Shown here: positions 5,378 to 12,114 of the stretch, in pieces
Layout of the letters: each line of letters opens with the position of its first letter
Position numbering within the stretch: position 1 is the first letter of the stretch
Origin: Candidatus Moraniibacteriota bacterium
GTDB taxonomy: Bacteria; Patescibacteriota; Minisyncoccia; Moranbacterales; DUUL01
Direction of reading: 5' to 3'
Length of the DNA stretch: 12,114 nucleotides
Assembly: GCA_018399935.1 (NCBI GenBank)
Contig: JAGYNP010000011.1
Span: forward strand, 1 to 12,114
Program-made: the position numbers and the translations under genes
Notes under the pieces: model-generated
The model's database searches: none
What the model was told of the DNA's origin: nothing
What the model saw: only the letters and a program-made list of their open reading frames with translations

Positions 5378-6370
5378 TTAAGAAACTATTTCTTTGGCTA
5401 ATTTATCAGGGTCATGACGAATAAAAGAGCGGAGTTTTGAAATAGAATCGACCTGGGAATATTTAGGCTTAATATTACTTAAAATATCAACTTCTCTAAC
5501 TTCGTAATTTAAGTTTGTTTTTATTTTAAATTTAACTAAATCTTCACCATAAAATTCATATTTATCTTTAATTTCTTTGGCTGGTTTTTGGGTGTTAAAT
5601 AAAACCTTGTCTATTCTAGGCTTTTTGAAAAAGGAATTTATTTGGTCAACGTAGTGGTTGAGTTCAAAGTTTTCTGTGTGGCCTTTTTTGTTAACAAGAT
5701 TGCAAACATAGACCACTTTCGCCTGGCTTTGCTGAATGGCCTCCGGGATTCCTTCAACAATTAAATTAGGTATTATACTACAGTAGTGATTTCCTGGACC
5801 AATTACAATAATGTCAGCTTTTTTGATTTTCTTGATAGCTTCTCTGTTGGGTTTGGCTTTGGGTTTTAGATAAATATTTTCTATTCCTATTTTTTGAATT
5901 TCATTATTGTGGTTGATTTCGTTTTGGCTTTTTAGGGTTTGGCCATTTTTTAATTTTATATATAAATTGGTGTTGTCATTGGTAACTGGCAAAACCCTGC
6001 CTTTGATATTCAAAACTTTTTCAACCATTCTTAATCCAGCTGAAAAATTCCCAGTCACCTTTTCTGAAGCTGAAAGAAAAATATTCCCCAAACTATGACC
6101 TTTGAGTTGCCCAGCTTCAAAACGATAATTAAAAAGATCTCTTAAAGATTGAGATTCTTTACTTAAAGCCACTAAACATTGCCTAATATCTCCCGGTGGC
6201 AAAACTCCTAATTCATCTCTTAACCGACCAGTTGATCCCCCATCATCGGCCATAGAGACCACTGCTGTTATATCTAAATCATATTTTTTTAGTCCCGATA
6301 AAACAGTGAAACTTCCTGTCCCACCTCCTATTGTTATTATTTTCTTTTTTTGCATATTAATATTTTCCAA
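5378..6370 (-). CDS. yvcK: YvcK/CofD-like protein (gluconeogenesis factor family)
   Basis: This 330-residue protein belongs to the CofD-like/UPF0052 family. Characteristic motifs are visible: GGGTG at 15-19 near the N terminus, DDGGSTGRLRDELG at 42-55, GDIRQC at 60-65, GHSLGN at 91-96, and GPGNHY followed by SIIPNLIVEGI at 191-208. YvcK of Bacillus binds UDP-sugars and is needed for normal cell wall and growth on gluconeogenic carbon sources; that role is from family knowledge. Length is typical. The start could be M1 (6370) or M6 (6355); the glycine-rich strand begins at residue 11, so either works. It is the last gene of the likely envelope operon, 61 bases after the S41 protease gene and separated from it by a long palindrome. 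The NLVNKKGHTENF segment (224-235) differs from the usual Met-Thr-Gln-Pro-Gly-Glu-Thr form. Confidence 0.93.
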   Translation of the reverse strand: MENINMQKKKIITIGGGTGSFTVLSGLKKYDLDITAVVSMADDGGSTGRLRDELGVLPPGDIRQCLVALSKESQSLRDLFNYRFEAGQLKGHSLGNIFLSASEKVTGNFSAGLRMVEKVLNIKGRVLPVTNDNTNLYIKLKNGQTLKSQNEINHNNEIQKIGIENIYLKPKAKPNREAIKKIKKADIIVIGPGNHYCSIIPNLIVEGIPEAIQQSQAKVVYVCNLVNKKGHTENFELNHYVDQINSFFKKPRIDKVLFNTQKPAKEIKDKYEFYGEDLVKFKIKTNLNYEVREVDILSNIKPKYSQVDSISKLRSFIRHDPDKLAKEIVS

Positions 6371-6380
6371 ATATTTTTTT

Positions 6381-6414
6381 TAAAACCACAAAAATAATTA
6401 TTTTTGTGGTTTTA
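6381..6414 (-). terminator. Perfect 34-bp palindrome between the S41 protease gene and yvcK
   Basis: Positions 6381-6397 and 6398-6414 are exact reverse complements, with the core ACCACAAAAAT repeated in inverted form. As RNA the hairpin would have about 15 pairs and a four-base loop. On the minus strand the 3' arm ends GTGGTTTTA, so a partial T tract lies within the stem. It may be an attenuating terminator that lowers yvcK expression, an mRNA-stabilising 3' structure or a protein-binding palindrome. Confidence 0.55.
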
Positions 6415-6431
6415 GTATCTTTTATTAAATT

Positions 6432-7784
6432 CTATTGCTTTCTATTTTGAATCTCTTTTTTTATTTCTTCTAAAGCTTTGTCCAATTGAGTATCTTTTTC
6501 ATTTTCAATATCATCTTCAGAAAGCTTTACTTCGACATCAACTTCAAGCCCCTTATTACTTATAGACAAACCAGAAGGCGTAAGCCACTTAGCCACGGTA
6601 ACTTTTAAATTTGAACCATCAGAAAATTCTTCTAATTGTTGAACTGACCCTTTACCAAAACTTTGTTCGCCAATAAGTTTACTGCCATTAATATCTCTTA
6701 AAGCTCCAGCTAAAATTTCAGATGCGCTAGCACTTCCTTTATTAATTAAAATAACTACTGGAGTTTCAGAAAAAACATTTCCTCCAATTGCTTTAAATTT
6801 TTCTATTCTTCCACTTCTATGTTTTTCTTGAACTACTATATTTTCCCGAGAAACAAACCTAGAAGCAATTTCTATGGCTAAATTTAAAAAACCTCCAGGA
6901 TTATTTCTTAAATCTAAAATTATTCCCTTATTATTATCAGCTATAATTTTAGTTATCTCCTTGTTAAATTCTTCAGCAGTATCTTCGGTGAAACTCGCTA
7001 TTTGAAGATAAGCAATATTATCAAACTTTTGCTCATAATAAACACTTTGTAATTCAATAGTATCTCTAATAATTTTAATTTCTTTAGTTTCAACCGCATC
7101 CTCAGCAATAACAGTTAGTGTAACTTCAGTTCCTCTAGGCCCTCTAATTTTTCTAACTGCTTCATCAATTGTAATATCAGCAGTTGTTTCATTATTAATT
7201 TTTATAATCTTATCCCCAGCCCTTAAACCAGCTTTCTCGGCTGGCATTCCGCTAATCGGTGCAACTACTGTCAAAACATCATCCCGTACTCCTAATTCAG
7301 CTCCAATTCCTTCAAAATTCCCCTCTATACCCATGGCAAATTCTTCTGCTTCATTTGGATTCATATAAGTTGTATAAGGATCATCTATAGCCTTTACCAT
7401 TCCTTTAATAGCACCATAAACCATAGCACTATAATCTAAATCACCATTGTCAATATGCTTATCACTCACCTTGCTCCAAACATTCCAAAAAATTCCAAAA
7501 TCTACTTTTTCTGGTTTGTCTTTATCACTATTTTTAAATAGCTCTCTTGGATTGGAAGCTTCTTCAACAAAGCTAGTTATATTTTCCACTACACTATTTT
7601 CAGGAGAAGTTTGTTTTTTACCCCAAGCTAAGCCAATATAAAAGAAGAATAAGCCAATTAAAATAAGCCACAAAAATCCATATTGCCTTTTACAAATATT
7701 CCTAAAAGAACTTTTAAAAAATTCTCCAAAATTTTTGACATTATCTATTCTGCTATTCTTTTTTCTTAATTTTCTTTCTTTCAT
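6432..7784 (-). CDS. S41-family C-terminal processing peptidase (CtpA/Prc-like)
   Basis: This 450-residue serine protease has a basic N terminus, one membrane anchor at about 36-54 (YGFLWLILIGLFFFYIGLAW), an N-terminal helical region with DPYTTYM (135-141), a PDZ domain at about 150-228 (including GIGAELG 159-165 and AGLRAGDKI 185-193), and the S41 catalytic domain. Spacing matches the Ser-Lys dyad of CtpB/Prc: S353 in NKGSASASEILAG, K378 25 residues later in FGKGSVQQ, and Q382 four after that. The DLRNNPGG motif is at 291-298. The enzyme should cut C-terminal tails of envelope proteins outside the membrane. The gene follows the glycosyltransferase stop by only 18 bases, so they are very likely co-transcribed. 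The C-terminal tail (424-450) is highly charged and probably helical. No Shine-Dalgarno sequence is visible. Confidence 0.93.
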   Translation of the reverse strand: MKERKLRKKNSRIDNVKNFGEFFKSSFRNICKRQYGFLWLILIGLFFFYIGLAWGKKQTSPENSVVENITSFVEEASNPRELFKNSDKDKPEKVDFGIFWNVWSKVSDKHIDNGDLDYSAMVYGAIKGMVKAIDDPYTTYMNPNEAEEFAMGIEGNFEGIGAELGVRDDVLTVVAPISGMPAEKAGLRAGDKIIKINNETTADITIDEAVRKIRGPRGTEVTLTVIAEDAVETKEIKIIRDTIELQSVYYEQKFDNIAYLQIASFTEDTAEEFNKEITKIIADNNKGIILDLRNNPGGFLNLAIEIASRFVSRENIVVQEKHRSGRIEKFKAIGGNVFSETPVVILINKGSASASEILAGALRDINGSKLIGEQSFGKGSVQQLEEFSDGSNLKVTVAKWLTPSGLSISNKGLEVDVEVKLSEDDIENEKDTQLDKALEEIKKEIQNRKQ

Positions 7785-7802
7785 TGTTTTTTTTTAATAG
7801 AT

Positions 7803-8621
7803 TTAAGGAATTTTCCATCCTAAAGTTTTATGTTTCCAAAAAAATTTGATTGCACTTTTGATATGAATACGAGCATATTTATTATATAATATCGCTTTTA
7901 AAATACCCTTATTAGCACTAGCTTTACCATGATAATGATAGACTTTAACCAGTGGATTATATACAACTTTTAGACCTTCTTCCCAAACTCGCCAGCACCA
8001 ATCCACGTCTTCAAAATACATAAAAAACCTATTATCCATAAAACCAACCTTCTTAGCTGTTTCAGCTTTCATCATTAACGACGAACCCATTATCCAGTCA
8101 CATTCAAAAGGTTTATTCTTTTTAACATCTTTCATTAAAAATCTATCCAATTCCTTTTTAGCCCAAGGCATTTTTTTTAAAAAAGTTCTTCTGTAAATAA
8201 CAGTAGTAATTCTATAAAATCTAAAAAATGAATCTTGGATTGAATTATCAAAATTAATTAATCTTGGACCAACCACACCAACTTTTGGATTTTCTTCAAG
8301 ATAATCCAAAAGTTTTTCTACTGCAGCATCTTTCACGATAATATCAGCATTAACAATAAAATAAAATTCTCCTTGCGCTTTCTTTAAAAGTTGATTAAAG
8401 AGAAAACCATACCCAACATTTTTTTTATTAGATATAAATTTAATTTCAGGGAAATCATCTCTCATTAAATCCCTAATTTCCTCATCAGTTTCACTATCAG
8501 CTACAATTATTTCATACGATAAACTTCTCAGATTTTCTCGAAAAGAATTAATACAAAGCTTTAATAATGAAGCATTTTTATAGGAAGTTATTAAAACTGA
8601 CAGCTTTTTTGTTTTTTTCAT
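7803..8621 (-). CDS. Family 2 glycosyltransferase (rhamnosyltransferase-like)
   Basis: I start the protein at ATG 8621 (272 residues); a TTG directly before it is also in frame but less likely. The GT-A fold begins at once with LSVLITSYKN (7-16), followed by EIIVADSETDE (37-47), NKKNVGYG (65-72), the VNADI segment holding the metal-binding aspartate (90-94), VGVVGPRL (114-121), DWIMGSSLMMK (175-185) and EDVDWCWR (204-211), the acid-rich catalytic site typical of WbbL-like enzymes. No membrane segment is present, so it is probably cytoplasmic or peripheral, adding a sugar from a nucleotide donor to a lipid-linked acceptor. The sugar is not predictable. It lies between the LCP gene (54 bases upstream) and the protease gene (18 bases downstream), pointing to cell-surface polymer synthesis. 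No Shine-Dalgarno sequence precedes the start. Confidence 0.9.
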   Translation of the reverse strand: MKKTKKLSVLITSYKNASLLKLCINSFRENLRSLSYEIIVADSETDEEIRDLMRDDFPEIKFISNKKNVGYGFLFNQLLKKAQGEFYFIVNADIIVKDAAVEKLLDYLEENPKVGVVGPRLINFDNSIQDSFFRFYRITTVIYRRTFLKKMPWAKKELDRFLMKDVKKNKPFECDWIMGSSLMMKAETAKKVGFMDNRFFMYFEDVDWCWRVWEEGLKVVYNPLVKVYHYHGKASANKGILKAILYNKYARIHIKSAIKFFWKHKTLGWKIP

Positions 8622-8675
8622 CAAATCGAAATATTACTTAAAAACTTAAAAAATAATCTTTTTTATATTATAATT

Positions 8676-9944
8676 CTAATTCGAAGAACCAAATATTCCA
8701 TTAATGGATTGATGGATTTCGCTGTAATTATCTTGCCCCGCTCTAGGAATTAAAATGTAACCAACTTCTTCAGGATAATCAGTTGGTGCACTCAATAATC
8801 CCTCTTCTGAATTTTCTAAAACTTTTTGACTAATTTCAGCATTTTGAATTCCAATATAGCTATCAAAAAAAATTTTCATTTCGCTGGAACTCATATCAGT
8901 TTTAACATTATCACCAATAACATTTAAAATTCCATTTAATCTTGAAAAATCAGAAAAAATATTAAGCGAAATCATTTTTTCTTTAAGTTTATTTAAAATT
9001 AACTGCTGTCTTCTGGCTCTATCAAAATCACTTGATGTAACTCTAGACCTAACATAACAAAGAGCTTTTTCCCCATTTAAAATTTGTTCCCCAGCTGGCA
9101 AAGTAAAAATTCCGCCACATTCCTCATAACTATTATAACAAAGTGGATAAGAAGCCACTATTTTACCATCTTCATTTTTTTTATGTTCAAATTCACCAGT
9201 TTCTACAGTGAAAGAACCTCCTTTATCGCCATCGCAAACTTTCATTTCATGAAATTGAATTGGCTCTGTAAAAGACTCCTCTAAATTAATCTCAACTCCA
9301 TCCACAGCGTCAACTAATTCCTCAAAACCTTCAAAATTAATAACCACCCCATAATGAATATCCAAACCAGTCACTTCAGAAATTATTTTTTTCATATAAC
9401 TTATTCCAGTTTCGTCAGTTTCTTCTTCTCCATAATGATAAACAAAATTTATTTTATTATGTTGATTCGTATCGGGAATTTTAACATATAAATCTCTAGG
9501 AACAGAAATCAAACTAACTTTATCGTTTTTATCTTCATTTTTATTTTTTTCTGATTTAATACTAGCCACCATAATAGTATCAGCGAGAAGACCTCCTCCT
9601 GGAACATTTTCTCCTCTTATTCCTAATAAAACTACATTAGTTCGTCCTTGATCATCCACTGTGATACTTTTCCTTGTTCCTATAGTTGATAAAACACCAA
9701 AAATACTGCTCATTCCAGAATCATCGGATTCAGAAATTTTATTAAGAATATCACCTGTTTTATAAGCAAATATCCCACCTCCTATCAATAAAAAAATAAA
9801 AATAATCAACAAAATTAAAAGAATTTTCTTTTTAGAAATAAATTTATTTTTATTAGATTCTATCATCTTAGAAATATTTTCCTTCGTTTTATTTTTTTTA
9901 AAAAAACTGTCCTGTTTTTCATTTATCTCATCATCAAGCTTCAT
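8676..9944 (-). CDS. LytR-CpsA-Psr (LCP) family cell-wall ligase
   Basis: This 422-residue protein has a charged cytoplasmic N terminus (1-39), one membrane segment (about 40-61, ILLILLIIFIFLLIGGGIFA), a linker, and an extracellular LCP domain from about 100. Hallmarks are NVVLLGIRG (103-111), LADTIMVAS (120-128) with D122, SVPRDLYVKIP (147-157) with R150 and D151, INFVYHYG (165-172), the central VDGVEINL (214-221), and YVRSR with DFDRARRQQ (297-314). The family transfers teichoic-acid-like or other polymers from lipid carriers to peptidoglycan; that is family knowledge. An insertion at about 226-283 carries three cysteines (C237, C269, C276), with C296 nearby. Residues 395-415 resemble the usual C-terminal tail. 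It is the first gene of the likely four-gene operon, with a strong promoter 18 bases before the ATG and no Shine-Dalgarno sequence. Confidence 0.93.
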   Translation of the reverse strand: MKLDDEINEKQDSFFKKNKTKENISKMIESNKNKFISKKKILLILLIIFIFLLIGGGIFAYKTGDILNKISESDDSGMSSIFGVLSTIGTRKSITVDDQGRTNVVLLGIRGENVPGGGLLADTIMVASIKSEKNKNEDKNDKVSLISVPRDLYVKIPDTNQHNKINFVYHYGEEETDETGISYMKKIISEVTGLDIHYGVVINFEGFEELVDAVDGVEINLEESFTEPIQFHEMKVCDGDKGGSFTVETGEFEHKKNEDGKIVASYPLCYNSYEECGGIFTLPAGEQILNGEKALCYVRSRVTSSDFDRARRQQLILNKLKEKMISLNIFSDFSRLNGILNVIGDNVKTDMSSSEMKIFFDSYIGIQNAEISQKVLENSEEGLLSAPTDYPEEVGYILIPRAGQDNYSEIHQSINGIFGSSN

Positions 9945-9961
9945 TTATTTAAATTAAATTT

Positions 9962-9990
9962 ATTATAACTTTTTACAAAACTATTTTCAA
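9962..9990 (-). promoter_or_regulatory. Promoter of the LCP-glycosyltransferase-protease-yvcK operon
   Basis: On the minus strand TTGAAA (9990-9985), a 17-bp spacer and TATAAT (9967-9962) are a near-consensus housekeeping promoter. Transcription would start about 9955 and leave a leader of only some 11 A/T bases before ATG 9944, too short and too A/T-rich for a Shine-Dalgarno sequence. The remaining bases up to 10174 hold no gene; a weak A/T hairpin at about 10050-10078 might end the GT4 transcript. Confidence 0.75.
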
Positions 9991-10174
9991 TTATAACTTT
10001 GTAATAAATTTTTATATTTTGACTTTCATTCGCTAGTAATGATAAGTTCGAAAAAAATAATCAGAAAAAATTATTCGTTTCAATAAAACTATCCAATGAA
10101 AGAAAAAGACCATTATAATCTTAAAATTAAAATGAACCCTTTAAGAGTATCACAAATTCAAAACCAACAAAAGT

Positions 10175-11338
10175 TTATTTAATAAAAAATTTTAACATTT
10201 TCTTGGCTGTTACTTTCCAGGAATATTTTTCAGCTTGCTTTATACCTTTTTCTACTAAATCAGTTTGTTTTTTTGAATTATTTAGTAATTTTAACAAAAC
10301 ATTTTTTAAGTCTTTAGAATTTCCTGCTTGATAAAACTCGACTGCTTCACCCGCCACTTCTTTAAAACAATCTATATTACTGCAAACAACTGGCGTTTTT
10401 GAAACCATTGATTCTATCAAAGGTAACCCAAACCCCTCATAAAGGGATGGGAAAATAAAAATCTTTGCTTCTTTATACAAACTTACCAAATCTTCACTTT
10501 CAAGATAACCCGTAAAAATAATATCTTTAAAAAATTTCTTTTTTTCTTGATCTTTTTTGATTTCGCTTAAAATTAAATCGATTTTAGAATCATAATTATG
10601 AGCTTTCAGTTTACCTCCAATTACTAACTTCAAATTTTCAAATTTATTTACTTGTTTTTTTAACAACAAAAAAGCTTCGATTAAAGTTGGAATGTCTTTT
10701 CTAGGTTGATGTGTTCCAACATAAAAAAGATAAGGTTTTTTAATCCCATTTCTTTCTAAAATATTTTTATAATCAATATTCTTTTTTTTGAAAATTTCAC
10801 TGGCCTCTCCATTATAAATCACCTCAATTTTTTCTTCTTTAATTTTGTAATATTTTATAATTTCACTTTTAGTAAATTTTGAAACAGCCACTATCTTATC
10901 GGCCCTTTTCAAAGATAAAGGAATTAAAACATTTAAGAAAAATAGATCTGTTTTTTTAATTAATTCTGGATAAGCTTTAAACGAAATATCAGCTATTGTT
11001 GTAATTAATTTAACCTTTTGAGGCAGCCATAAAGGCGTTATATATTGAACATGCAAAATATCTAAATCCAGTTTTTTTACAATTCTAGGCAATAAGAAAA
11101 TAGTCCAAAAAAATTTAAAATTTGGTAAAATTGAAACAATTTTAATATTTTCATTGTTTAATCCTATTAAAATTTTTTCTTTTATTTTTTTAATTTCACT
11201 AGTATCAGTAAATAAAAAATATTGATTCTTTTCATCAATTTTCAATAAATTTCTGACTAAATTCAAAGTATAATATTCATCCCCCGTTCGCAATTGACCA
11301 ATTGCCCTAATATCTATACCTATTTTTTGTTTTTTCAT
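10175..11338 (-). CDS. GT4-family glycosyltransferase
   Basis: This 387-residue GT-B enzyme opens with IGIDIRAIGQLRTGDEYYT (6-24), the acceptor-side domain of GT4 enzymes, including ILHVQYITPLW (94-104) and the DKIVAVSKFTK hinge segment (147-157). The donor-binding C-terminal domain runs from about 200: YVGTHQPRKD (206-215), IIFTGYLESEDL (273-284), FIFPSLYEGFGLPLIE (294-309), with the E301 and E309 pair spaced as in the EX7E motif, and TPVVCSNI (315-322). No membrane helix is evident, so it probably acts at the inner membrane face on lipid-linked sugars. Length is normal. It is separated from the LCP operon by 230 bases and probably has its own transcript, although I found no convincing promoter upstream. 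Donor and acceptor sugars are unknown. Confidence 0.92.
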   Translation of the reverse strand: MKKQKIGIDIRAIGQLRTGDEYYTLNLVRNLLKIDEKNQYFLFTDTSEIKKIKEKILIGLNNENIKIVSILPNFKFFWTIFLLPRIVKKLDLDILHVQYITPLWLPQKVKLITTIADISFKAYPELIKKTDLFFLNVLIPLSLKRADKIVAVSKFTKSEIIKYYKIKEEKIEVIYNGEASEIFKKKNIDYKNILERNGIKKPYLFYVGTHQPRKDIPTLIEAFLLLKKQVNKFENLKLVIGGKLKAHNYDSKIDLILSEIKKDQEKKKFFKDIIFTGYLESEDLVSLYKEAKIFIFPSLYEGFGLPLIESMVSKTPVVCSNIDCFKEVAGEAVEFYQAGNSKDLKNVLLKLLNNSKKQTDLVEKGIKQAEKYSWKVTAKKMLKFFIK

Positions 11339-11506
11339 TAAAAAGCAATTAGCTATTTATGACTTGCAACCAAATATTAATCTGAATTACCAATTATAAA
11401 TTTCTAATTTTATATCTTTCTTTAAAGATTTAAATTAAATTAAATATGTTTTTGCTATGAAATAGTCTTAAGCTTTCAGAATTTTCTTTTAATTTATATT
11501 TTTAGG

Positions 11507-11581
11507 TAGCGGGGGGGAGATTTGAACTCACCGATCTCGGGCTTATGAGTCCCGCGCTTTAACCAACTAAGCTACCCCGCC
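11507..11581 (-). tRNA. tRNA with CAU anticodon (elongator Met, or Ile2)
   Basis: The 75-base gene has acceptor GGCGGGG/CCCCGCT with a G-U first pair, D stem GCTT/AAGC, anticodon stem CGGGA/GCCCG with an A-G mismatch next to loop CTCATAA, and T stem GTGAG/CTCCC with one U-C mismatch and loop TTCAAAT. The anticodon CAU fits elongator methionine, but isoleucine tRNA for AUA, whose C34 is modified to lysidine, has the same genomic anticodon. AUA is used often in these genes, so one such tRNA must exist somewhere. The discriminator A is followed by CC then T, so a full CCA is not encoded. Confidence 0.9.
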
Positions 11582-11612
11582 AAAAAAATTATTGAGTAAC
11601 ACAAACTCTATT

Positions 11613-11636
11613 TATTTTAATTTATAAATTAAAATA
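11613..11636. repeat. 24-bp A/T palindrome between the two CAU tRNAs
   Basis: TATTTTAATTTA (11613-11624) is followed directly by its exact reverse complement (11625-11636). It contains no G or C, so it may simply reflect base composition. It lies about 30 bases upstream of the 5' end of the elongator-type tRNA. Confidence 0.5.
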
Positions 11637-11702
11637 TTATAAGTTTACCTAACTACTAATAAATAAATTGAAAATTAAAAATTATACTCCTGATAATTAA
11701 AA

Positions 11703-11721
11703 TTTCTCAAAAACTGAGAAA
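11703..11721 (-). terminator. Terminator after the initiator tRNA
   Basis: On the minus strand TTTCTCA (11721-11715), loop GTTTT and TGAGAAA (11709-11703) are followed by TTTTAATT. The stem has seven pairs. It lies about 40 bases past the initiator tRNA and would separate it from the next tRNA gene. Confidence 0.55.
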
Positions 11722-11761
11722 AATAAAATTGATTCTTAAAAATTATAAATCAAAAAAATTG

Positions 11762-11835
11762 TGGCGGGGACAGGATTTGAACCTGTGACCTTCTGGTTAT
11801 GAGCCAGACGAGCTGCCAGACTGCTCCACCCCGCG
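11762..11835 (-). tRNA. Initiator tRNA-fMet (CAU anticodon)
   Basis: The 74-base gene starts CGCGGGGTGGAGCAG, as bacterial initiators do, with an unpaired first position (C1 opposite C72), D stem GAGC/GCTC including A11-U24, loop CTCATAA and T stem ACAGG/CCTGT. The first-position mismatch and A11-U24 mark it as the initiator. The anticodon stem TCTGG/CCAGA keeps two of the three conserved G-C pairs (30-40 and 31-39), but pair 29-41 is U-A. The discriminator A is followed by CAA, so CCA is not encoded. Confidence 0.95.
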
Positions 11836-11848
11836 ATATTACAACAAG

Positions 11849-11877
11849 ATTTTCTCATAAAAAACTCCTCTTGTCAA
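11849..11877 (-). promoter_or_regulatory. Promoter of initiator tRNA
   Basis: On the minus strand a perfect TTGACA (11877-11872), a 17-bp spacer and GAAAAT (11854-11849) lie 13 bases before the mature tRNA 5' end. The -35 box begins right after the rel stop codon (11879-11881). The -10 box matches the consensus at only four of six positions. Confidence 0.55.
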
Positions 11878-11878
11878 A

Positions 11879-12114
11879 TTAAAAATTATTTTTCTTTTTT
11901 CGAATAGCTTGTTTTATTTTAGATTGAGCATGAGTAGTTTTAACAAATTTTAACCAATCTCTGTTGGGAGTTTTCTTTTTTTTCTCTGTAATTAATTCCA
12001 CTACATCACCATTTTTAATAACATAATCTAAGGCAACAATTTTTTGATTAACCTTTGCTCCACTCAAAGTATCACCAACTTCAGTATGAATAGCATAAGC
12101 AAAATCAACAGGAG
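11879..12114 (-). CDS. rel: RelA/SpoT-family (p)ppGpp synthetase/hydrolase, C-terminal part
   Basis: Only the last 78 or so codons are in the window; the 5' part lies beyond the right edge, so no start codon is given. The visible part is a TGS domain, PVDFAYAIHTEVGD leading to SGAKVNQKIVALDY and the NGDVVELIT strand, followed by the conserved linker TPNRDWLKFVKTTHAQSKIK. The frame then ends with IRKKKNNF and a stop. Long RelA/SpoT proteins continue for another 200-300 residues through helical, zinc-finger or CC and ACT domains, none of which are present here. The enzyme should make or break (p)ppGpp, the starvation alarmone; the catalytic domains are outside the window, so its activities cannot be judged. 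A TTG inside the frame (12067) is not a start, because the TGS domain continues upstream. Confidence 0.92.
   Translation of the reverse strand, partial: PVDFAYAIHTEVGDTLSGAKVNQKIVALDYVIKNGDVVELITEKKKKTPNRDWLKFVKTTHAQSKIKQAIRKKKNNF

Noticed and set aside
5907..6098. Plus-strand open frame opposite yvcK
   Set aside because: It is a shadow of the clear YvcK reading frame, with no initiation signal.
7447..7641. Plus-strand open frame opposite the S41 protease N terminus
   Set aside because: It is a shadow frame opposite a well-supported coding region, with a low-complexity Ser/Leu-rich product.
9084..9284. Plus-strand open frame opposite the LCP insertion
   Set aside because: It overlaps the LCP gene entirely and lacks a ribosome binding site or recognisable domain.
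1..12114. CRISPR array, insertion sequence or alternative genetic code
   Set aside because: No regularly spaced repeats, transposase or terminal inverted repeats are visible. UGA ends the peptidase gene and does not occur in frame inside the other coding regions, so UGA recoding is not supported.

Overview
The window is very AT-rich and compact. It holds short genes, few Shine-Dalgarno sequences and tRNA genes without an encoded CCA. Its gene set (an N-terminally anchored C39-like peptidase, an S41 protease, a YvcK/CofD-like protein, an LCP protein and a RelA/SpoT homologue that stops straight after its TGS domain) resembles small-genome bacteria of the Patescibacteria/CPR (Parcubacteria-like) type. 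That placement is an inference from style and protein content, because no marker gene settles it. The standard bacterial code fits: UAA, UAG and UGA all end genes, and no intact gene contains an in-frame UGA.

Layout, left to right. A tRNA-Gln cut by the window edge (minus strand) is followed by a membrane-anchored C39-like peptidase (plus). It converges on a large P2A-type cation-pumping ATPase (minus). Upstream of the ATPase lies a short minus-strand gene of unknown family with its own promoter, Shine-Dalgarno sequence and strong terminator, but it is broken by one in-frame UAA. Next comes a plus-strand tRNA cluster (Lys, then Val and Arg). The 3' end of tRNA-Arg is repeated 191 bp downstream, and the two copies flank a short, GC-richer, strongly folded segment. 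This is the most unusual part of the window.

From 9944 down to 5378 four minus-strand genes form a likely operon: LCP-family cell-wall ligase, family-2 glycosyltransferase, S41 C-terminal processing protease and YvcK. A well-formed promoter (TTGAAA, 17 bp, TATAAT) precedes the LCP gene. The set fits envelope assembly and its coupling to metabolism: one enzyme transfers sugars, one attaches polymers, one trims envelope proteins, and YvcK-type proteins bind UDP-sugars in model bacteria. A separate GT4 glycosyltransferase lies upstream.

The right edge carries two minus-strand CAU-anticodon tRNAs. One is a recognisable initiator with a variant anticodon stem; the other is an elongator Met or an Ile2 type. 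Then comes the 3' part of a RelA/SpoT stringent-response gene that runs off the window.
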